From assembly GCF_027595985.1 (NCBI RefSeq), contig NC_073304.1:138553262-138617261 (forward strand): a DNA stretch of 64,000 nt, written 5' to 3'. The translations under genes and the position numbers were made by a program. This DNA comes from Sorex araneus (Eukaryota > Chordata > Mammalia > Eulipotyphla > Soricidae). Shown here one piece after another: positions 42,627-53,264 of the stretch. Position 1 is the first letter of the stretch; the number at the start of each line of letters is the position of its first letter. The notes under the pieces are model-generated. The model saw nothing but the letters and a program-made list of their open reading frames with translations, did no database searches and was not told where the DNA came from.

Positions 42627-43140
42627 ATGGTCATAGAGAGTATCATGCTAAGTGAAATGAGTCAGAAAGAGAGGGACAGACATAGAAGGACTGTACTCAT
42701 TTGTGAAATATAAAAATAACATGAGACTGACACCCAAGGACAGTAGACTCAAGGGCCAAGAATACTGCTCCACAGTTGGAAATCTGTCTCATGAACTGGG
42801 GGAAAAGGCAGCTGGAATAGAGAAGGGATCACTAAGTCAATGATGGTTGGAGGAATTGTTCGTGATGCGTGATGTGTGCTGAAAGTAGATAAAGGACCCA
42901 AACGTGATAGCCTCTCAGTATCTATATTGCAAAGCATAATGCCCAAAAGTGGAGAGAGCATGGGGGAAATTGTCTGCCATAAATTCATGGGGTAAGGTTG
43001 GAAAGAGAGTGCATATAAGGGACATTGGTTGTGGAAAATGTGCACTGGTGGAGGGATGGGTGTTCAATCATTGTATGACCGAAACTCAAACACGAAAGCT
43101 TTTGTAACTGCATCTCATGGTGATTCAATAAAAAAAAAAA

Positions 43141-43973
43141 GTCTGTAGGATCGCTGGATTTGAAACATCAATTTTGGTTCAAATATGCAAAATTGTATGT
43201 GGTACAAGGTCATTGAAACCCAAGTCATGGATCATCAACAACCCATTATATGAACTGCATTATATAAACTGATTTATATAATGCTATTCCCCATCACTGG
43301 TGTTGCTACAATTGCTAGGCCTCACAAGTATTTGAAAGTGACTCTTCTTGCATCCCCACCCAACAAGGGTTGCAAGAGGTGGTGCTCCTCAGTGGTGGTC
43401 AGCCAAGGCACACTTAGTTACAGTACTCATGTATGTAAGTTGCCATGCTTGTTGGTTGAAGTGTCCTGAGATCATACACTATAATGTGACACTGGAGAGC
43501 CCAGTCACCAGACCCCCTGGGATTATGCTCATTCATGTAAGGCAGTCCTAAAGATTGAACGCCTGGCTTTGCTGATCTCCTACCGGTTTACACAGCAAGC
43601 ACTTTTGCCACTAAGCTATCCCCATGCCCAACATAAGATTTTTAAATCTGAAAAATAAATAAATAAAATCTGTCACTTCCACTTGGTTTTGGGTATGTAA
43701 ACAAAGGGCTTTTCCCCCAAACTAGAAATTCTCTAAGCTTTATAGAACCGACAATGTCCTGTATAGTATCATGAAATCCTGCCCCAAGTAGTGTTGCTAT
43801 TAGAAGCATAAACATTTTTTTAATCAGAATTTGACTGCAACAGAATTTTTATCTCTGTGAGGAAAGAGACTGCAGTATATATTAGCCCCTCTCTGGAATA
43901 TTTGATTGATCTGTGACTTGGAACCCACTACTGAATTCTAATTTTTAACTGGCTATAAAATATAACAATAAGG
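43141..43973. other. No coding feature; possible tRNA-like SINE remnant
   Basis: At 43555-43630 the minus strand gives GGGGATAGCTTAGTGGCAAAAG, an A-box-like start of an old tRNA-derived SINE. The rest is unrecognised. Confidence 0.4.
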
Positions 43974-44132
43974 GCCTGAAGAATAAGTACAGAGTTAAGG
44001 CATTTGCCATGCATATGGCCAACCTAGGTTTGATCACCATGACAACATATGGTTGCCAGAGCACCATGAGGAGTACCCTTGGGCACAGAATCAAGAGTAA
44101 GTACTAAGTTTCACCAGTGTGGCCCCAAATCA
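43974..44132 (+). mobile_element. SOR-type SINE, diverged
   Basis: GGGCCTGAAGAATAAGTACAG, TTTGCCATGCATATGGCCAAC, AATCAAGAGTAAGTACTAAG, CAGTGTGGCCCC. Confidence 0.75.
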
Positions 44133-45478
44133 CACACACATATATATGACAACCAGTGCCCATCCACAGCTAGATTTTCTTTCTGCTTGGTTATCTTAGT
44201 TGAGGTTTGCCCAAAGCAGACCCTGAGATGAAATTACAGTGTGGGTGGTTTATAAGGGAGGCGATCCCAAGAAGCTTCTGCAGAGAGAAGGGAAGGACAC
44301 AGAAAAGGCAAAACAAGGTTTGCAGCAACAAACCCTGGTGAAGAAATGCAGTTCAATTTCTAGGGCTTGGGGAAACAGTTCTGAAGAGGCACCCCAGAGT
44401 CACTCCTACCCAACAGGCAGAACTGAAGATTCACCCAGCAATCCCCTTGGATTGAGTGAGATCACAGAGGCACTTTATCTGACTTGGGCTTCTGAATAGA
44501 CACCATATGGACTCGGACAGCCGAAGCCATGTGGGAAGGAGACACAGCTGCTGAGAAGATGGATCTGCAAGTATAGAAATGGCTGCTGCCTGAGGAAGTA
44601 GCCAGAGCATCCCATCAGTATCTACAATATTCAAGATTGTACAGTTCTACTCATCAGTTACCCCATGATTGTGTCCTTGCACTGCCCACTCCCTACAGGG
44701 CTTCTGAGTCTCCTACGTTTCCTGGATTCACTCTTTCCTATTTCAAGAAATAGAAACCAGTATGAATGAGCACATTGTGCAATGAGCACATAGTGCATTT
44801 CTACAAACTTCACAGAAGAAACAAAGCATCCAGATATATCAACATTTTCTCTTACTAAAACTGAAAAAAAGTTAGACATCATGGGTGGCCTACCCTACTT
44901 ATTTTACAAACATATTTAGAATACTTCATGTTAACTTGCCTCTTAATAAATATCATAAATCATCCTTTGTTTTAGTTTACATATTTAATGCTATTCAACC
45001 CCAGAGTGGGAGTCCCACTGAATGCTTCCTTTGTGCTCCCAGTGTCCTGTCATTCTTAAAAACATCTTTGCTTTCTGGAAACAACATATTTCAGACACAT
45101 CTGCTTTTTTCATGCCCCAACTTCCTCAGAAGGATTCTGCCTTCTTTAGGTAAACTGGCTTGCAGGGCCCTATCTGACATGATTGGCTGGACATCTGTGT
45201 TGGTGGTATGACTATCCAACTACTATCAATGCAGCATTAGCCACTGCTAAAGGAAATAGAGGAGAGCTTAAAATTTCTAACCCAAAGAAGAAAAATAATA
45301 TTTTCTTTCCATTGGAAATTAAGAATGCTAATGAAACTTATTGCAGTAATCACATCAGAGAATATATAAATCAAATCATTATATGGCATCCTCTGACTTT
45401 TATGGTATTGTAGGTCAATCACTTTATTAACTGAAAAAAACTTTCTCTTTATTTTGAATTATTTTATCTAATCTTTTA
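44133..45478. other. No gene recognised
   Basis: 44200-44420 (GTGGTTTATAAGGGAGGCG, GATCCCAAGAAGC) resembles an old mammalian repeat that I cannot name. The rest looks unique. Confidence 0.35.
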
Positions 45479-45479
45479 C

Positions 45480-45560
45480 ACATTGTTGTAGAATCCAGGT
45501 CCTTGTGCAAGCAAGATATAGCTCTACCGTTGAGCTATATCTCCAACCCTGAGAAATTCT
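45480..45560 (-). repeat. Old tRNA-like SINE remnant, minus strand
   Basis: The minus strand begins GGTTGGAGATATAGCTCAACGG and GGTAGAGCTATATC, which looks like a tRNA A-box region unlike the SOR head. Confidence 0.5.
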
Positions 45561-45584
45561 ATTCCAAAGAAAATATAACAGTGG

Positions 45585-45695
45585 GCTAACAAGGATGAAG
45601 TGCATGTTTTACATGTGGGAAGTCCAGATTCAAGCCCCAGTACCATGTGTTACCTTGAGCACTAGTAGGAGTTGGGCTATCATTGCAAATAAATA
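45585..45695 (+). mobile_element. SINE-like, very diverged
   Basis: TGCATGTTTTACATGTGGGA, CCAGATTCAAGCCCCAGTACC, TTGAGCACTAGTAGGAG. Confidence 0.5.
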
Positions 45696-45882
45696 AGTAA
45701 ATTTAGTAAATAAGAACTGTTATATGTGTGAACTCATTCTATTTATTGATATATATAAATTTACTGTATTTTCCATGTAGTACCTAAATTCATCAATCAT
45801 TAATATCTTCTTCTAATCTAAGTCTGTAAGGAAAGGATGAGAATGACAAATTAACTGATGCATTTTAAAATGTAGCAAAAAA

Positions 45883-46045
45883 CCCAGAGATATAATACAG
45901 AGGTTAAAGTTCTTATCTTGCTTGCAGCTGATGCCAATTTGATCCTCAGCACCCCATATGGCCCCCAGAACACTGCTAAGAGTGATTCCTGAACATAACC
46001 CCAGGAATAAACCTGAGCACCACCAGGTGTGGCCCAACACAACAG
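45883..46045 (+). mobile_element. SOR-type SINE, diverged
   Basis: CCCAGAGATATAATACAGAGG, TGATCCTCAGCACCCCATATGG, AGAACACTGCTAAGAGTGATTCC, CACCAGGTGTGGCCC. Confidence 0.75.
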
Positions 46046-46066
46046 CAGCAACAAATTTGTGGCAAT

Positions 46067-46243
46067 TTTTTTTCTTTTTGCTTCTTTGGATCACATATGG
46101 CGATGCACAGGGGTCACTCCTGGATCTGCACTCAGGAATTACCCCAGCAGTGCTCAAGGGACCATATGGGATGCTAGGAATCAAACCCAGGTCAGCTGCA
46201 TGCAAGGCAAACGCCCTACCCGCTGTGCTATCAATCCAGCCCC
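46067..46243 (-). mobile_element. SOR-type SINE, minus strand
   Basis: Clear reversed SINE with tail TTTTTTTCTTTTTGC; ATTTGTGGCA flanks both sides (46055-46064 and about 46246-46255). It is inserted next to the preceding SINE's tail. Confidence 0.85.
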
Positions 46244-46699
46244 CGATTTGTGGCAGATTATTGAGACATTTTTCTTTGAAAATTTCGGCCAATTGATGAT
46301 AAACATTAAACAATTAGACAAATAAAAAGGCAAATAGTAACTCTAGGGAAAGTAAAAATTGAAAAGGAAATACAATATAAGCAAACAGTTATAATTGACT
46401 CAGTGGAAAATCCATATATCCATGGTACTACTGATTAACTCATTATTGATTTCTCCAAATGTTCTGAAATAAATAATTGGAACAATGGAGGTTCCAATTC
46501 TAGTGGGAGAGCATAAGTGTAAAATGCTTCATTCTTCAAGTTTTATGGTAAAAAGTTAGTACATAATGACTATAATATACAAATCAGGAAATGACATTAT
46601 TAGCTTAGTATAGGATGTAATGTAGTTATAGAACATGAAAAATGGAATTGAGTACTCAAGAAATAAGTAGAAATTAAATACACAAAGAAAAAAGTCACT

Positions 46700-47040
46700 G
46701 AGTGTAGAAATGAGAGTGCCAAGAAAGGAGAGGGAGTGTTGAGGAGGCAGACTGGTGATTGGTGACGTAAGGGGACTGCTCAGGCATTTTGGACATTTTG
46801 GTGGTTTAGGGGTAATTTTGTACATCAAGACCATAGAGTCAACACAACTGTAAACATATGACCTAAACTATAATAAGTACAATTTCCTGATGAGTTTTCT
46901 AAGGAGACGGGGTGGAGAAAGGGAGGCAACCTTAGGTCATTGGTAGAGGTTGCTGACATCAGTGGTGGGTTTGGAACATTGAATGCCCAAACTCTGTTAT
47001 GAAAAGTTTTGTAAATCATGATGCCTAAATAGAATAAACA
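46700..47040 (+). mobile_element. Old retroposon 3' end (X3/X4-type module)
   Basis: CATCAGTGGTGGGTTTGGAAC, ATTGAATGCCCAAACTCTG, TTTTGTAAATCATGATGCC, TAAATAGAATAAAC: the same 3' module as X3 and X4, diverged. 5' limit uncertain. Confidence 0.5.
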
Positions 47041-47190
47041 TTAAGTGATTGGTTCAGGGAAGGATAGAGGGATAGAATAAGCAGAGGGGAGAAGAACAGG
47101 TCAGAAGGAGGTTATTTTTGATTATAAAATTAGAATTTGTGCTTTGACATCTTTTTAAAATCCATTATTTTGATTTAAAATAGTAAAACT

Positions 47191-47370
47191 GAGATTGGAG
47201 CAATAGTTCAATGGTAGGGCACTTGCCTTGCACATGGCCAAGTTGGGTTCAATCCCTGGGCCCCTGAGCCCATCAGGAGTGACCACTGAGCACAGAGTCA
47301 GGAGTAAGCCCTGAGCTCAGCTCTGTGTGGCCCCAAACCAAAACTAAACAAATAAACAAACAAACAAAAA
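47191..47370 (+). mobile_element. SOR-type SINE with (AAAC)n tail
   Basis: GAGATTGGAGCAATAGTTCAATGG, TTGCCTTGCACATGGCC, GGGTTCAATCCCTGG, AGAGTCAGGAGTAAGCCCTG. Confidence 0.8.
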
Positions 47371-47879
47371 TACAGAGTAAAAAGGACAAAAAGAAAACAT
47401 GAGAGCTTGAGCTAACTTGTAAAAGTTATACCAAATCACATCTAATTAGCTAAAACCAAGTCATAAAGTCCCACCTGACTACTAGTACACTGGGAAAGGC
47501 CCTTCTCCCTGTGTCTAGAAGGAACAAAAGTGTCATCCATACACAAGCAAAGAGAGATAGAGGCTAGGGCAGAGAAGCCACTGTCAAGGCAACCGTTTTA
47601 GTAACAATAGGAGATGATTTATAACCACTGAGTCGGAGGGGAGGGGGAGTAGCCACTGAGCACTGCTTAGTGTGGCACAAACAAGCAAAAAACTCTACTC
47701 TGAGTTCCTGTTGTTGAGCTTTTTGGAAACAAGAAATGTAGTGGAGATAATCTGTATATTACACAGATATAGGTTCATGTTGGGCCTCTGAATTACATAC
47801 CTCTGAATGTTTCCTCTAACTTGCCTTCTAATTTGGCTTAAGCTAAAGACTTTCTTTTTTTTTTTTCTGTCCATGTTAT
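47371..47879. other. No feature recognised
   Basis: Unique-looking intergenic sequence. Confidence 0.4.
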
Positions 47880-48400
47880 GGCTGATTTGTATTCTCCAAA
47901 AATGCATGTATGTCAGAAAGTGGGTGAATTCGGAGAGTAGGCCTTTGAAAAGATAATCCAGGTAAAAAGAATGGGCCCTGGTGTAATAGAATTGGTGTCC
48001 TTGGGTGAAGAAATTAGTGCACAGATGTGAACAGAGGAAGACCATGTAGATAATGTGGCCACATACCAGCCAAAAAACAAGACCTCAGAAGATAGAAACC
48101 CGGGGCTGGAGCGATAGCACAGCGGGTAGGGCGTTTGCCTTGCACGCGGCTGACCCGGGTTCTAATCCCAGCATCCCATATGGTCCCCTGAGCAACGCCA
48201 GGGGTAATTCCTGAGTGAAGAGCCAGGAGTAACCCCTGTGCATCGCCGGGTGTGACCCAAAAACCAAAAAAAAAAAAAAGAAGATAGAAACCTTGATCTC
48301 AGGCTTTTAGGCCCAGAATTGTAAGAAAATCCATCTCTGTTGTTTAAGTCTCCCAGACTGTGGTACTTTATTCTGGCAGCCATAGCAAACTACTACCCTA
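47880..48400 (+). repeat. Ancient interspersed repeat, family M, split by a SOR SINE
   Basis: GCTGATTTGTATTCTCC, GGTGTCCTTGGGTGAAG, CAAGACCTCAGAAGATAG, then after the SINE CTTGATCTCAGGCTTTTAGG, CTGTTGTTTAAGTCTCCCAG and ACTTTATTCTGGCAGCC. The SINE at 48102-48279 is therefore younger. Confidence 0.6.
48102..48279 (+). mobile_element. SOR-type SINE, young
   Basis: Near-consensus, exact 13-bp target duplication GAAGATAGAAACC (48088-48100, 48280-48292). It splits an older repeat. Confidence 0.92.
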
Positions 48401-49163
48401 AAACATTCTGCTTCTGCGTGATGAGTCCATTCTTCTCCCGGGACATACATAGGTCAGCCACAAGAGGGCCGCGCTGCCCCGACAGTGAGCCTTACTTCTC
48501 CCTCCGCCGCTTCTTACCTAGGGCGACAGCAGTTAGAGTTGACAGATGAACGCACAGATGCAGTCTTCCTACCAATCGGCATCAATTCCAAAGTCAGAGC
48601 TGCCTGCAAAGGCTCATTTCAAATCAGCCCTGGAGTGAAGGGTGGACGCTGGGCTCTCCTGTTCCTGTTTCCTCAGATTGGCCCTCCCCAGACTCCACTC
48701 TTTAAAGACTGTGAAGGTGCCCTCTAAGTGGCGACTTAGCATACCGGAAAAGAACGGATGGAGAAATACTCTGACTGTACACACACCCCAGACCACGGCA
48801 GCTCTATGGAAAGGGAAGCCATAGACTCAGACACTGTCAAGGGCGGGATGTTACTAGGCGTCTTATCCTTCTCAGTGTTCCACACAGAAATGGAAGTAAT
48901 TATTAACAAAAGCATAAATTTAACATTTGTTTTCCTAGTGCTCTCTGATGCCTGGGAACCAAAACAAAGCATGACAATTACAGGTAATGCATGATTTTTG
49001 ATAGGGTTCTAAACTAGAAAATATTTTTTAAGCTATAAAGAAACATTATTGTGATGACTGAGGAAATTTAAACATGGAATCTGATGACTTTTTTTAAAAA
49101 GATGATATCTTTAAATACCTGACTTTAATTACGTTATTAAGCATAAAAAAATACTTTGTTCTT
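48401..49163. other. Unique block, GC-rich from 48430 to 48740
   Basis: No repeat recognised. It contains a CTCF-like word CCACAAGAGGGCCG (48458-48471) and several CpGs. ORFs here have no recognisable family. Confidence 0.4.
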
Positions 49164-49178
49164 AAGAAATGCATGCTA

Positions 49179-49912
49179 CGCCACTGGACCCTGCACCAGG
49201 CTGTTTCATTTGGGGTGCCGGGGAGGGGGCTGGGTGATACTCTCCCTGCCTGAAAAGACCCAGCCCTGACAGCCGAAAATCTCCAGAACTCAACCACCAC
49301 CGTGCTCACAGCCGCTCTCCACATGCCCTGGCTGAGCCTCACCCACAAGTGAACCTATTCCTGGACTAAGCGGCTGCAAATGCGACGACCATGCAACTTT
49401 ATACCGTATACCATACCTATACTCCAAGAGTACCGCATCACGTTTGATGGGGTTCAAAGTAGGAAGCAATCAATCTTAGAGAGAAATTTATTTTTACAGA
49501 TACATACACATATATACATATAATATATACATACATATATATAAGCACACAAGGCTCAACCTTTAACAACACGTTAGTGATCTCTTATGGAAGGGCTTAG
49601 TGGCCCCTCAGTGAAATTCAACAATCTTCACACTCTTTCCTCTAAGGAAAATATTGTAACATTTTCAGCGGTTTTTCATAACAAATAATAAAAAATATAT
49701 TATTTCAGTTCAGCTTTGGGGCAAGGGTTGGGGTTCAGAATAGAAACATCCAAAATATGGTGATGGGAAGGTGTGAGGCGAACGTGATAACCACTACACT
49801 ACAGAAACGCCGTGGTGATGGGAAGGTGTAATGGTGGTGGGATTGGTGTTCAAATATTAACTGTAATCAAATATTGTGAAATACCTTATAAAATAAAAAA
49901 GTAAAAAAAAAA
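49179..49912 (+). mobile_element. Composite ORF-less retroposon, type X4
   Basis: 734 bp between AAGAAATGCATGCTA (49164-49178) and AAGAAATACATGCTA (49913-49927). The 5' part to about 49400 is GC-rich (CCTGCACCAGGCTG.., GGGGTGCCGGGGAGGGGGCT). The centre is AT-rich with TACATATA runs. The 3' end GGTGGTGGGATTGGTGTTC.. TTATAAAATAAAAAAG followed by A's is the X3 type. It contains the tRNA-Val half. No ORF of note. Confidence 0.75.
49771..49808 (-). pseudogene. tRNA-Val 5' half (retropseudogene without A tail)
   Basis: On the minus strand, from 49808, 38 nt match nuclear tRNA-Val from its first base into the anticodon loop. The D-arm (TGTAGTGGTTATCAC) and the anticodon-stem start (GTTCGCCTCACAC) are present, with one change from the sequence I remember (C6 to T). 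The second half of the tRNA is absent. The fragment sits between two exact copies of TGGTGATGGGAAGGTGT (49758-49774 and 49813-49829), the last four tRNA bases being shared with the repeat. That is a target-site duplication with no A tail. The host is the composite retroposon at 49179-49912. Confidence 0.85.
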
Positions 49913-50134
49913 AAGAAATACATGCTAGCTTAAGAGATAATAAAGGGCCATGCCCAACTTAGATTCAATCATCTAAAAAATAAATAACCTATGCAAAATT
50001 AATAATATGCAAATATATGCAGTTGTAATATATTATAACTTTCCTGTAATAATTTTGTACTAGAAAAAAAATAAAAGTTGTCAACAAATTCCCAGATGCA
50101 TCTAGAAACCAGGCTGAGAATAGATGCGTTAGTT

Positions 50135-50302
50135 TGGTCTTGGCTTTGGTTTGGGGACCATACCTAGGGGAGCTCAGGGCCTACTCCGGGCTCTGTAACC
50201 CTACAGTGTTCAGGAGGCCAGATGCACTATCTGGGATCAAGCTAGAAGCCACCATATGCAAGGCAAGAAGCCAGGCCCTCACACTATCTTATTAGCCCTG
50301 AT
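50135..50302 (-). mobile_element. SINE-like, minus strand, diverged
   Basis: GGGGACCATACCTAGGGGAGC, CTACTCCGGGCTCTG, TATCTGGGATCAAGCTAGAAG, ATATGCAAGGCAAGAAGCC. Confidence 0.65.
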
Positions 50303-50829
50303 AGTTCTTAAAGATAGCAAGAAAAAAAAGTTAATATTCCTTTGATTCACTAGACTGTATTTGACCTTGCAACTAGGATTGTAGTGATGACCATGGTAAG
50401 AATTGAATAACATTAATGATGCAGGGATTTGAAGACTTATCTGGGCTTGCCTTTCATGAACACCAGAACATCGCTTTTAAATGTCATTGAGATATTGTCA
50501 CACCTACTTCCTCATTACCATTCTGGTTACACTTGAAGAGTGGCCCATACTGTCACCTGGAGCATGAAGATGAGTCATTGTTCCAGCAAGCACCACCCTC
50601 AAGGTCACTTTGAGAAGTCTCTCTCACAGTTATAATTTCTTGTGGATTTAAATCTAGCTATACTCTTCGTATGCTCTACTCTATATTTATCTGTAAGACA
50701 TAATTAACAGACTAATCACCATTCTCAGGGCAGCCTACACACCTAGGTGGTGAGGTCAGCCTACATGTGAACTACTTTTCTATAGAAACATAGATTGTCA
50801 AGTGACTTGATATATTATGGAACTACAAT
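50303..50829. other. No feature recognised
   Basis: Unique-looking intergenic sequence. Confidence 0.4.
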
Positions 50830-51200
50830 TGGTGAACTGTCATGCCCAGATTGTCATAATGCTGAATGAAATTAGTCATAGGGAGGACAAACAGAATGAT
50901 TACACTCATTTGAGGGATATATTAAAAGACAAACAAGCAAACAAAAACCATAGTATGTGAATAAAACCCAAGTATAGTAGAAACAAGGGCCCCGAGGACT
51001 TGTTCATGGTAGGAAGCCTGCCACCAAAGGGGAGAGGAAGTGCAGTTAGGACAAAGAAGGGACTACTAGGACAATGATAGTTGAAAATGGACAAAAACTG
51101 AGTGCTGAAAGGAGGTAAAGTGATATGCATAATACCCTTTCAGTAACAGTATTGCAAACCACAGTGCCTAAAAGAAGAATAAGGAGAATGAGAGAGAGGA

Positions 51201-51296
<96 letters not shown>

Positions 51297-51485
51297 CCTG
51301 CCATAGAGGCAGGCTGCAGGTACTGGAGGTAGGGGGTGGGGGACAGGAAGGAAACTGGGGACATAGGCAGTGGGAAATGTGCACTCATGAAGGATAAATG
51401 TTGGAACATTGTATGACTGAAACTTAATCATGAACAACTTTATAACTGTATCTCACAGTGAGTCAATTTAAAAATATATATATTT
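50830..51485 (+). mobile_element. 5'-truncated L1 3' end with TA/GA expansion
   Basis: L1 3' UTR landmarks: TGAATGAAATTAGTCATAGG, ACACTCATTTGAGGGATAT, TATTGCAAACCACAGTGCC, GTGGGAAATGTGCACTCATG and TATGACTGAAACTTAATCATG. The polypurine tract of the 3' UTR has grown into (TA)n(GA)n at 51202-51296. Confidence 0.75.
51202..51296 (+). repeat. (TA)n(GA)n compound microsatellite in L1 3' UTR
   Basis: A TA run followed by about 75 bp of GA repeats, placed where the L1 polypurine tract normally sits. Confidence 0.95.
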
Positions 51486-51612
51486 AAAGGAGAGAGAATG
51501 TCCCAGACTCTGCTTTGTACACTTGGGAAGTGGACCCCAACTAAGAAGACAGATACAGTCCTGAAAGCATTTCTAAAAGAAATGCACATTTACAGATTTA
51601 GATGTACATCTG

Positions 51613-51783
51613 GAGAGGCTGGAGAGATAGTACAGAGGGCAGGGCACTTGTCTTTCGTGAAGCCAACTTGGGTTCAATCCCCAGCACCCCTGAACACCAC
51701 CAGGAGTGATCCCTGAGAGCAGAGAAAGGAGGAAGCCCTGAGCACTGCCAGATGTGGCCCCAAATCAAGACAAAACCAAAAAA
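51613..51783 (+). mobile_element. SOR-type SINE, first of two at one target
   Basis: GAGGCTGGAGAGATAGTACAG, GGTTCAATCCCCAGCACCCC, GATGTGGCCCCAAATC. Preceded by GTACATCTGGA. Confidence 0.8.
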
Positions 51784-51795
51784 GTACATCTGGAG

Positions 51796-51969
51796 AGGCT
51801 GGAGTAATAGTACAATGGGTAGGGTGCTTGCCTTGCATATGGCCAAACTGGGTTCAATCCCTGACATTCCATATGGTTCCCTGAGTCTGCCAGAAATGAT
51901 CCCTGAGCAGACCCAGGATTAAGTCCTGAGCACTGCTGGATATGCCCCCTCCCCCACCAAAAAAAAAAG
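51796..51969 (+). mobile_element. SOR-type SINE, second of two at one target
   Basis: GAGGCTGGAGTAATAGTACAATGG, GGTTCAATCCCTGACATTCC, TTAAGTCCTGAGCACTGC. Preceded by GTACATCTGGA and followed by GAACATCTGGA. Confidence 0.8.
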
Positions 51970-52004
51970 AACATCTGGAATACAAAAGCCCTTTGTTTCT
52001 GCTT

Positions 52005-52135
52005 GTTTTGGAGTCATGCGCAGGCATCACTCTTGGCAGTGCTCAGAGAGGTAACTAGGATTATACCTGGTGTGCTTCAGGGACTGAGGTGGTATTAGGC
52101 ATCGAATCTGGATGCTCGTACATGAAACATTTGTA
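52005..52135 (-). mobile_element. SINE-like, minus strand, diverged
   Basis: AGGCATCACTCTTGGCAGTGC, AGGTGGTATTAGGCATCGAATC. Confidence 0.5.
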
Positions 52136-53086
52136 CTCTTCCTAGTAGTATCAAGCAGAATTGGTTGATTCATTTCACAAGAGACGTTCTATCTTCTAAA
52201 GTTTACCAACTTCTCAGCTTTGACCTAAAATTAAGAGTAAAAATATCCCAAGCTATTTATTTAAGCCGCTTCTTCTCAAGTCTAGACAGTTTACAAATAC
52301 AGGAAAGGTACGAAGGGGACATGGGAGATAGCCCAAAGGGCTGGAGCAACATTGTGTTTGATAGGCGGACCTCCCAAGTGGTGCTCGGGAGTCCTGAAGG
52401 CCCTGCTCCGTGATTCTCAGCTGACAGGACCCAAAGATGTGATGCTGCTCAGGTCCCTGATGGATGGTATCAGGAGACAGAAGTGGAGGAGTATGAAGGG
52501 GGGCAATAAAAAAATCATGTTGGAGTGGGGGAAAACACCACAGTCAAGGAACACAATTCAAGGCATGTGCCTTAACCCCCCTACTATCTTTTTGGTGCTT
52601 GGAGCACATGTTTTGCATTAAGGAGCACTGGATTTTATCCCCACCACTCAGGGTCCCCCAGAGTAACACTCTGAGCATTGCTAGAGTGTTACTTCCCCCA
52701 AAAAACCAAATATACAGTAAGAGATATTAAGCCTGTAAATTTTATACTCTTACGTCAATCTTCAGATCAAAATTCCATGTAAAATTTTCTAATAAAATTT
52801 CAAATATAATTTGCCGATGATTGCTATTACTTGGCAGACATGTCTCTGGACAAAAATCAAAGTTCTGCCTCTTCCAACCATCTGCTTTGCTAGCTAATTG
52901 AGAAAAGGCTCAAAATGATGAGCTTGTCCTGTTTTCCAACACAGACCACTTGCTCGTGGTTGATGCTTACTGATTGCACCCTTTCATTTATCTAAAATTT
53001 TTGTCATCTGGCTTTTCTTCTGACCTAACAGACTTATCCTTTTTATTTTTTCCATGTGTGCATGCCCTTCAGTTTTATTTATTTGT
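52136..53086. other. No gene recognised
   Basis: 52320-52420 has scattered SINE-like words (GGGAGATAGCCCAAAGGGC). The remainder looks unique. Confidence 0.35.
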
Positions 53087-53258
53087 AGGGGCAAGGGTTT
53101 GAGGTCACACCCTGTGATGCTCAGGAGTTACTCCTGACTCTCACTCAGAAATTACTCTTGGTGGTGTTTGGGGAAGCATCTGGGATGCGGGGGTCAAATC
53201 TAGGTCAACTACATGCAAGTCAAGCACCCTACCTGCTGTTCTAGCTCCCAAACCTACA
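53087..53258 (-). mobile_element. SOR-type SINE, minus strand, diverged
   Basis: GAGGTCACACCCTGTGATGC, CAGGAGTTACTCCTGACTC, GGGTCAAATCTAGGTCAAC, ACCCTACCTGCTGTTCTAGCTCC. Confidence 0.75.
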
Positions 53259-53264
53259 TGTCCT

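Larger units (their letters stand above)
34215..43140 (+). mobile_element. L1 element, 5' UTR to A tail, opened by later insertions
   Basis: Order: part of a 5' UTR with two tandem units (ATCCAGGTAGAGGCCCAG at 34217, ATCCAGGTACAGGCCCAG at 34368, spacing 151 bp); ORF1 34578 to about 35300; ORF2 from about 35393; 3' UTR about 42627-43130 ending GTGATTCAATAAAAAA. Inside lie a SINE (36841-36991), retroposon X5 plus an inverted repeat (37860 to about 39690), retroposon X1 (40318-41760) and a SOR SINE (41921-42095). Stops and frameshifts make it inactive. Confidence 0.85.

Noticed and set aside
44239..44499. 86-codon plus-strand ORF as a possible gene
   Set aside because: The underlying DNA (GTGGTTTATAAGGGAGGCG..) looks like an old interspersed repeat, and the peptide has no recognisable domain.
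48485..48727. 80-codon ORF in the GC-rich unique block
   Set aside because: No recognisable domain, no splice context, and codon use unremarkable; kept only as part of a possible regulatory block.
49771..49808. Functional tRNA gene
   Set aside because: Only the 5' half to the anticodon loop is present, so no acceptor stem or T-arm can form.
52320..52620. Possible processed pseudogene in the ORFs around 52165-52621
   Set aside because: No residue pattern matched a known protein; scattered SINE-like words are a simpler explanation.
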